Source: Prorocentrum cordatum (Eukaryota; Sar; Dinophyceae; Prorocentrales; Prorocentraceae). Taken from it: a stretch of DNA of 59,734 nucleotides. The DNA lies in contig CAUYUJ010005651.1 of the NCBI GenBank assembly GCA_963575745.1, positions 1-59,734 on the forward strand, in the 5' to 3' direction. Under the pieces are notes generated by a model that was not told the origin of the DNA, did not search any database, and saw only the letters and a program-made list of their open reading frames with translations. Position 1 is the stretch's first letter. Every line of letters starts with the position of its first letter. Of the stretch, positions 56,607 through 59,734 are shown in pieces. Position numbers and translations under genes: made by a program.

Positions 56607-57569
56607 TCATGCATGAATGACACTCAGATCTGGGTTTGGATGAATCTGTCTCTCGCGCTGGTCTTGCTTATACTTGTTATACAGCTGGAAGAACGCGTCG
56701 ATGACATTGATGGCCAAGATCAACGCAAACACCAGAGCAAATGCCCCATCCGAAGGCCTTGCTGCTGCAATGACTACCATGATCGAAAGAACGAACATAT
56801 ACATCCATTTCAGATACTCGCGGAACTTCCACCAAGTGACCCACGGGTGCAGGGGGTAGACGTCGTCATCCTTCACGTCTCGAAACGACGCTTCCAGACG
56901 AGACGGAAGTCTGGGAGTATCTTTGTCCCGTCTTGTCCAGAGCCATGCGGAGCTCTCATTGTTGTACTCCAAGAGTTTAGCATGAGCCACCCCGATAGCA
57001 GGGAAGTTAGTCAATGCCAGTGCCAAGACCTTGCCTGTGGCTATTTGGACATTCTCTGGATGCGCAGCTATCTGATTCCCTGGACTCCAAACGATACAAC
57101 GCAATCTCTGCAAATACGCTGCACGACTAAGTCCATACGAGTGCACTCCAAATGTCGCGGGTATAACTGATACGATCAATCCGATGCGCTGACAGGATGA
57201 ACCCCACTCGCCTCCGAGACCAACACCATCCATATACCTCGCAACCTCGTCTATGCACTCACTAGCTCCCCTCAATTCGCTGATATCTTCTTCGATGGTT
57301 TCCGATATATCAGCCCTCATGCTCCTCCCGACCGGCTGAGGTACAAGAATCAATACACCCTGCAAAAATATCGGCAGTGTTCTGAGTACCATGTCATTCA
57401 GCTTTTGGACATACGTGGCCAACGAACGGTCTCTAACACCTTCCTTTGTCAACCTGGACATCGATATAAACATTCCTAGGTCGTAGTGGACACCCGATAC
57501 GATGAAAAAGAAAGCCGAACTCATTACATAAAATGCATAATCCGCCGGCCCCATTGTGGGGCCATCAGG
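56607..57569 (-). CDS. Multi-pass membrane protein, probable last exon
   Basis: An open frame of 315 residues from the ATG at 57554 to the stop at 56607. It is also open 15 bases upstream to a likely acceptor, CTCGCAG|CCTGATGG at 57569, so the ATG may be internal and the gene longer. Hydrophobic segments: YAFYVMSSAFFFIVSGVHY (about 6-25), MVLRTLPIFLQGVLILVP (about 54-71), RIGLIVSVIPATFG (about 123-136), VLALALTNFPAIGV (about 175-190) and WMYMFVLSIMVVIAAA with ALVFALILAINVIDAFF (about 250-300). A hydrophilic loop with many Asp/Glu/Arg lies at about 200-245. The charged tail is QDQRERQIHPNPDLS. No named family was recognised. It is the same orientation and style as the CUB gene at 15071-16989, but no shared motif was found. 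Likely an integral membrane protein of unknown role. Confidence 0.65.
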   Translation of the reverse strand, partial: PDGPTMGPADYAFYVMSSAFFFIVSGVHYDLGMFISMSRLTKEGVRDRSLATYVQKLNDMVLRTLPIFLQGVLILVPQPVGRSMRADISETIEEDISELRGASECIDEVARYMDGVGLGGEWGSSCQRIGLIVSVIPATFGVHSYGLSRAAYLQRLRCIVWSPGNQIAAHPENVQIATGKVLALALTNFPAIGVAHAKLLEYNNESSAWLWTRRDKDTPRLPSRLEASFRDVKDDDVYPLHPWVTWWKFREYLKWMYMFVLSIMVVIAAARPSDGAFALVFALILAINVIDAFFQLYNKYKQDQRERQIHPNPDLSVIHA

Positions 57570-57841
57570 CTGCGAGGATTAGGCTGCAGCGCCCTGCGCC
57601 AATTTCAGTTGCCATTCTCCAATGGTACACTCCTGCTTCCTGTTTCCGACTGTAAGTTGTTCAAGTCCGCGTGAGGGGGGGGAGCCGAAAACCACCCCGT
57701 TGCCACCCCCAAATCGCGTTGCCTGAATTCCTGGGGGGCCGTGGGACACATAAAAATACATGAGATTCGCGCTCCCGAGGCAATAATCCCTGGTAGACTC
57801 TGACACCTCGCGGCCGGCCCCGTCCAGGTCCAGGGGAGGGG

Positions 57842-58390
57842 GTAGGGGGAGGGGTAAACCCCTTCCCGAAAGGGAAGAAGGGCGGTGGAAGAGGAAACGC
57901 TCTAGACTACCAACGCCCAGAGGGCTGGTGTGATTACGCTGTGCTCGCGCCCCCGAGGTCACGATCCTTTGCAAGTTACTCCACATTCTCTCCCCCGAAA
58001 CCACGACCCCTTGCAACATACACCGTCTCCGCGTCCCCGAGGCCACGATCTCCCACAAATAACCCTACATTCGCGCCTCTGGGGGCCACGAGAATAACGC
58101 GACATTCGCTCTCCCGACGCCACGATCCTTCGTAAATTACTCCACGCTCGCGTCCCCGAGGCCACGATCCCTCGCAAATTGCGCTGCGTTCGCGTCCCCT
58201 TGTAAAACAAGCCATATTCGCACCCCCGAGGCCACGATCTTCCGCAATTTACATAATTAACTGTCGCGCCTCTGGGGCCACGATCCATAGTAAATCCCAC
58301 CAGCCCTCTGGGCGTTGGTGGTCTAGAGCGTTTCCTCTTCCACCTCCCTTCTTCCTTTTTTCGGGAAAGGGTTTAACACTGTTCCCTACT
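57842..58390. mobile_element. Foldback element with about 95-bp inverted ends around a minisatellite
   Basis: Left arm (about 57842-57935): CCCCTTCCCGAAAGGGAAGA, GGTGGAAGAGGAAACGCTC, TAGACTACCAACGCCCAGAG and GGCTGGTG. Right arm (about 58295-58390): CACCAGCCCTCTGGGCGTTG, then GTGGTCTAGAGCGTTTCC, TCTTCCACCTCCCTTCTTCC and TTCGGGAAAGGG. These are inverted complements with few mismatches. The loop (57935-58295) is about eight units of the GTCCCCGAGGCCACGATC minisatellite seen at 2270-2800. No open frame with a domain. Confidence 0.85.
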
Positions 58391-58464
58391 AATCAAAGTG
58401 AGGGGGCCGAACGGCCATTCACTGTCCTTGGGTGCGTGGCTGAAGTGGGTTTCCGCGGTGCGGA

Positions 58465-58615
58465 TTCTTGTTGTTGTTGGTTGTTGTTGTTGTTTGTTGT
58501 TGTTGTTGTTGTTGTTGGTGGTGTTGTCGTTGTTGTTGTTGTTGTTGTTGTTGTTGTGGTTGTGGTTGTTGTTGTTGTCGTGTTCCTGTTGTTGTTGTTG
58601 TTGTTGTTTGTTGCC
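58465..58615. repeat. GTT/TTG triplet repeat
   Basis: TTGTTGTTGTTG with GGT and TCG interruptions. Poly-Asn/Thr/Gln on minus, poly-Val/Leu/Cys on plus. Confidence 0.95.
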
Positions 58616-58619
58616 GTCG

Positions 58620-58980
58620 TCCCACCCGCAACCCGCCCTGCGACCCACCCCGGGACCCACCCCGCGACCCACCCCGCGACCCAACCGCGACCCGCCCGCG
58701 ACCCACCCCGCGACCCACCCCGCGACCCACCCCGCGACCCATCCCGCGACCCACCCGCGACCCACCCGCGACCCCCCCGCGATCCACCCCGCGACCCACC
58801 CCGCGACCCACCCCGCGACCCACCCCCCGCGACCCACCCGCGACCCACCCGCGACCCACCCCGCGACCCGCCCGCGGCCCACCCCGCGACCCACCCGCGA
58901 CCCACCCGCGACCCACCCGCGACCCACCCGCAACCCACCCGCGACCCACCCCGCGACCCACCCGCGACCCACCTTCGACC
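58620..58980. repeat. 12-13-bp tandem repeat, consensus CGCGACCCACCC
   Basis: About thirty units of CCGCGACCCACC, with 12- and 13-base variants. The variable length breaks any reading frame. Confidence 0.95.
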
Positions 58981-59410
58981 CAAACCACGTTCAAGGTACA
59001 AACCACCATTTTCGGCGCCTGCGGCGGGTTTTTGTCTTGCACTCCTTCCAGGTGGAGAGCCCGCGACCCACCCCACGACCAACCCGCGACCCAAACCACG
59101 TTCACGGTACAAAACACATTTTTCGGCGCCTGCGGTGGGCATCTTTTGCATTCGTTTAGGGTGGAGAGCCCGCGGCCCACCCGCGACCACGTTCAGGGCA
59201 CAAACCAAATTATTCGGCGCAAGCGGCGGGCATCTTTTGCATTCGTTCCCGGTGGAGAATCCGCGGCCCACCCGCGATCCAAACCGCGTTCAGTGTACAA
59301 ACCCATTCTTTTGGCGCCTGCGGCGGGTTGCTTTTGCATTCTTCCAGGTGGAGGTGGAGAGCCCGCGACCCACCCGCGACCCAAACCACGTTCACTGAAC
59401 AAACCAATGC
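58976..59410. repeat. 92-113-bp higher-order repeats
   Basis: Units begin near 58976, 59089, 59183, 59275 and 59380. Each has CCAAACCACGTTCAGTGTAC-type text, then CGGCGCCTGCGGCGGG, then CTTTTGCATTC and GTGGAGAGCCCGCG. Spacing falls from 113 to 92 to 105. It shares CGCGACCCACC with the 12-bp array to the left. Confidence 0.85.
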
Positions 59411-59734
59411 CGCACAAGCGCGGCGGCGGATTGTTGCATGCCGTCTGAGCCCGCTACGACCTCTTCAAGCCCCGCACATCCTTACCAGCCCGTCCAGCAA
59501 CTTTGCCCTGGCGAGTTGCCTTGATAAGAGAAGTCGGGGAGCACAAAGTGGACAAAAGGATTATGTTGCCGTTATATTGGGAAAGGAGGGGGCGGCAAGA
59601 GGAAAAAAACAGGGGACGAGGAGGACGCGGAAGAAGAGAGGATGCAAGTATAATGTGGAAAAATATGAGGAAAAGGAGCAGGAGGACGAGGAGGGGGAGG
59701 AAGGGGAGGAGGGGGAGGAGGAGGAGGACGAGGA
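59410..59734. other. Right edge: unique stretch and GGA tract
   Basis: 59410-59590 shows no repeat and no gene. 59580-59734 is GGA/GAGGACGAGG-type triplet repeat running off the end. No open frame with a domain. Confidence 0.5.

Noticed and set aside
1-59734. CRISPR arrays, tRNA, rRNA, bacterial promoters and terminators
   Set aside because: No spacer-repeat pattern, no cloverleaf or rRNA motif noticed, and the genome is eukaryotic. A tRNAscan and Rfam search would be decisive.
1-59734. Relict dinoflagellate spliced leader (ends TTTTGGCTCAAG)
   Set aside because: Looked for; no convincing copy was seen upstream of any ORF, so none of the genes is called a retrocopy.

Overview
This window looks like nuclear DNA of a dinoflagellate, probably a GC-rich, repeat-rich, free-living species (Prorocentrum- or Polarella-like). 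The genus is inference. The evidence is eukaryotic: a GT-AG intron, LINE, copia and tyrosine-recombinase retroelements, a retroelement-borne cytosine-methyltransferase-like domain, and very large amounts of triplet microsatellite. No operons, bacterial genes, tRNAs, rRNAs or CRISPR arrays were seen. Fewer than 3 kb look like host coding sequence.

Layout: 1-73 is a GGC tract. 120-4430 holds degenerate CCAAGA-type arrays, several minisatellites and a dispersed GC-box minisatellite. 4434-13930 is one complete but decayed copia-type LTR retrotransposon on the minus strand, inserted into a CCAAGA array, with both LTRs, a likely primer-binding site, gag, protease, integrase, RT and RNase H remnants. 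15071-16989 (minus) is the clearest host gene: signal peptide, CUB-like domain and a polytopic membrane region, with one GT-AG intron that carries a terminal-inverted-repeat element. 17400-19215 holds small repeats and a Stowaway-like MITE. 19550-26635 (plus) is a LINE with a zinc-finger ORF1 and an ORF2 broken by two frame changes. 26640-36000 is almost all repeats: triplet tracts, a four-copy dispersed repeat, hairpin clusters and MITEs. 36231-42451 (minus) is a second, different LINE. 42600-45115 holds a foldback element and minisatellites.

45216-49478 (minus) is the most interesting locus: a DIRS-like element with reverse transcriptase, RNase H and tyrosine recombinase, followed by a C5-cytosine-methyltransferase-like domain. 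All parts lie in one orientation and are now split by frameshifts and a stop. 49640-56600 is again repeats and MITEs, and 56607-57569 (minus) is a second multi-pass membrane protein exon. 57842-58390 is a foldback element with long inverted ends around a minisatellite, and 58465-59734 is tandem repeats.

The autonomous elements (copia, two LINEs, DIRS-like) make up about half of the window, and all are visibly mutated. The non-autonomous inverted-repeat elements recur at two or more sites, so this small window already defines several repeat families. Boundaries of decayed domains are approximate, because they were read by eye from motifs and repeated sequence.
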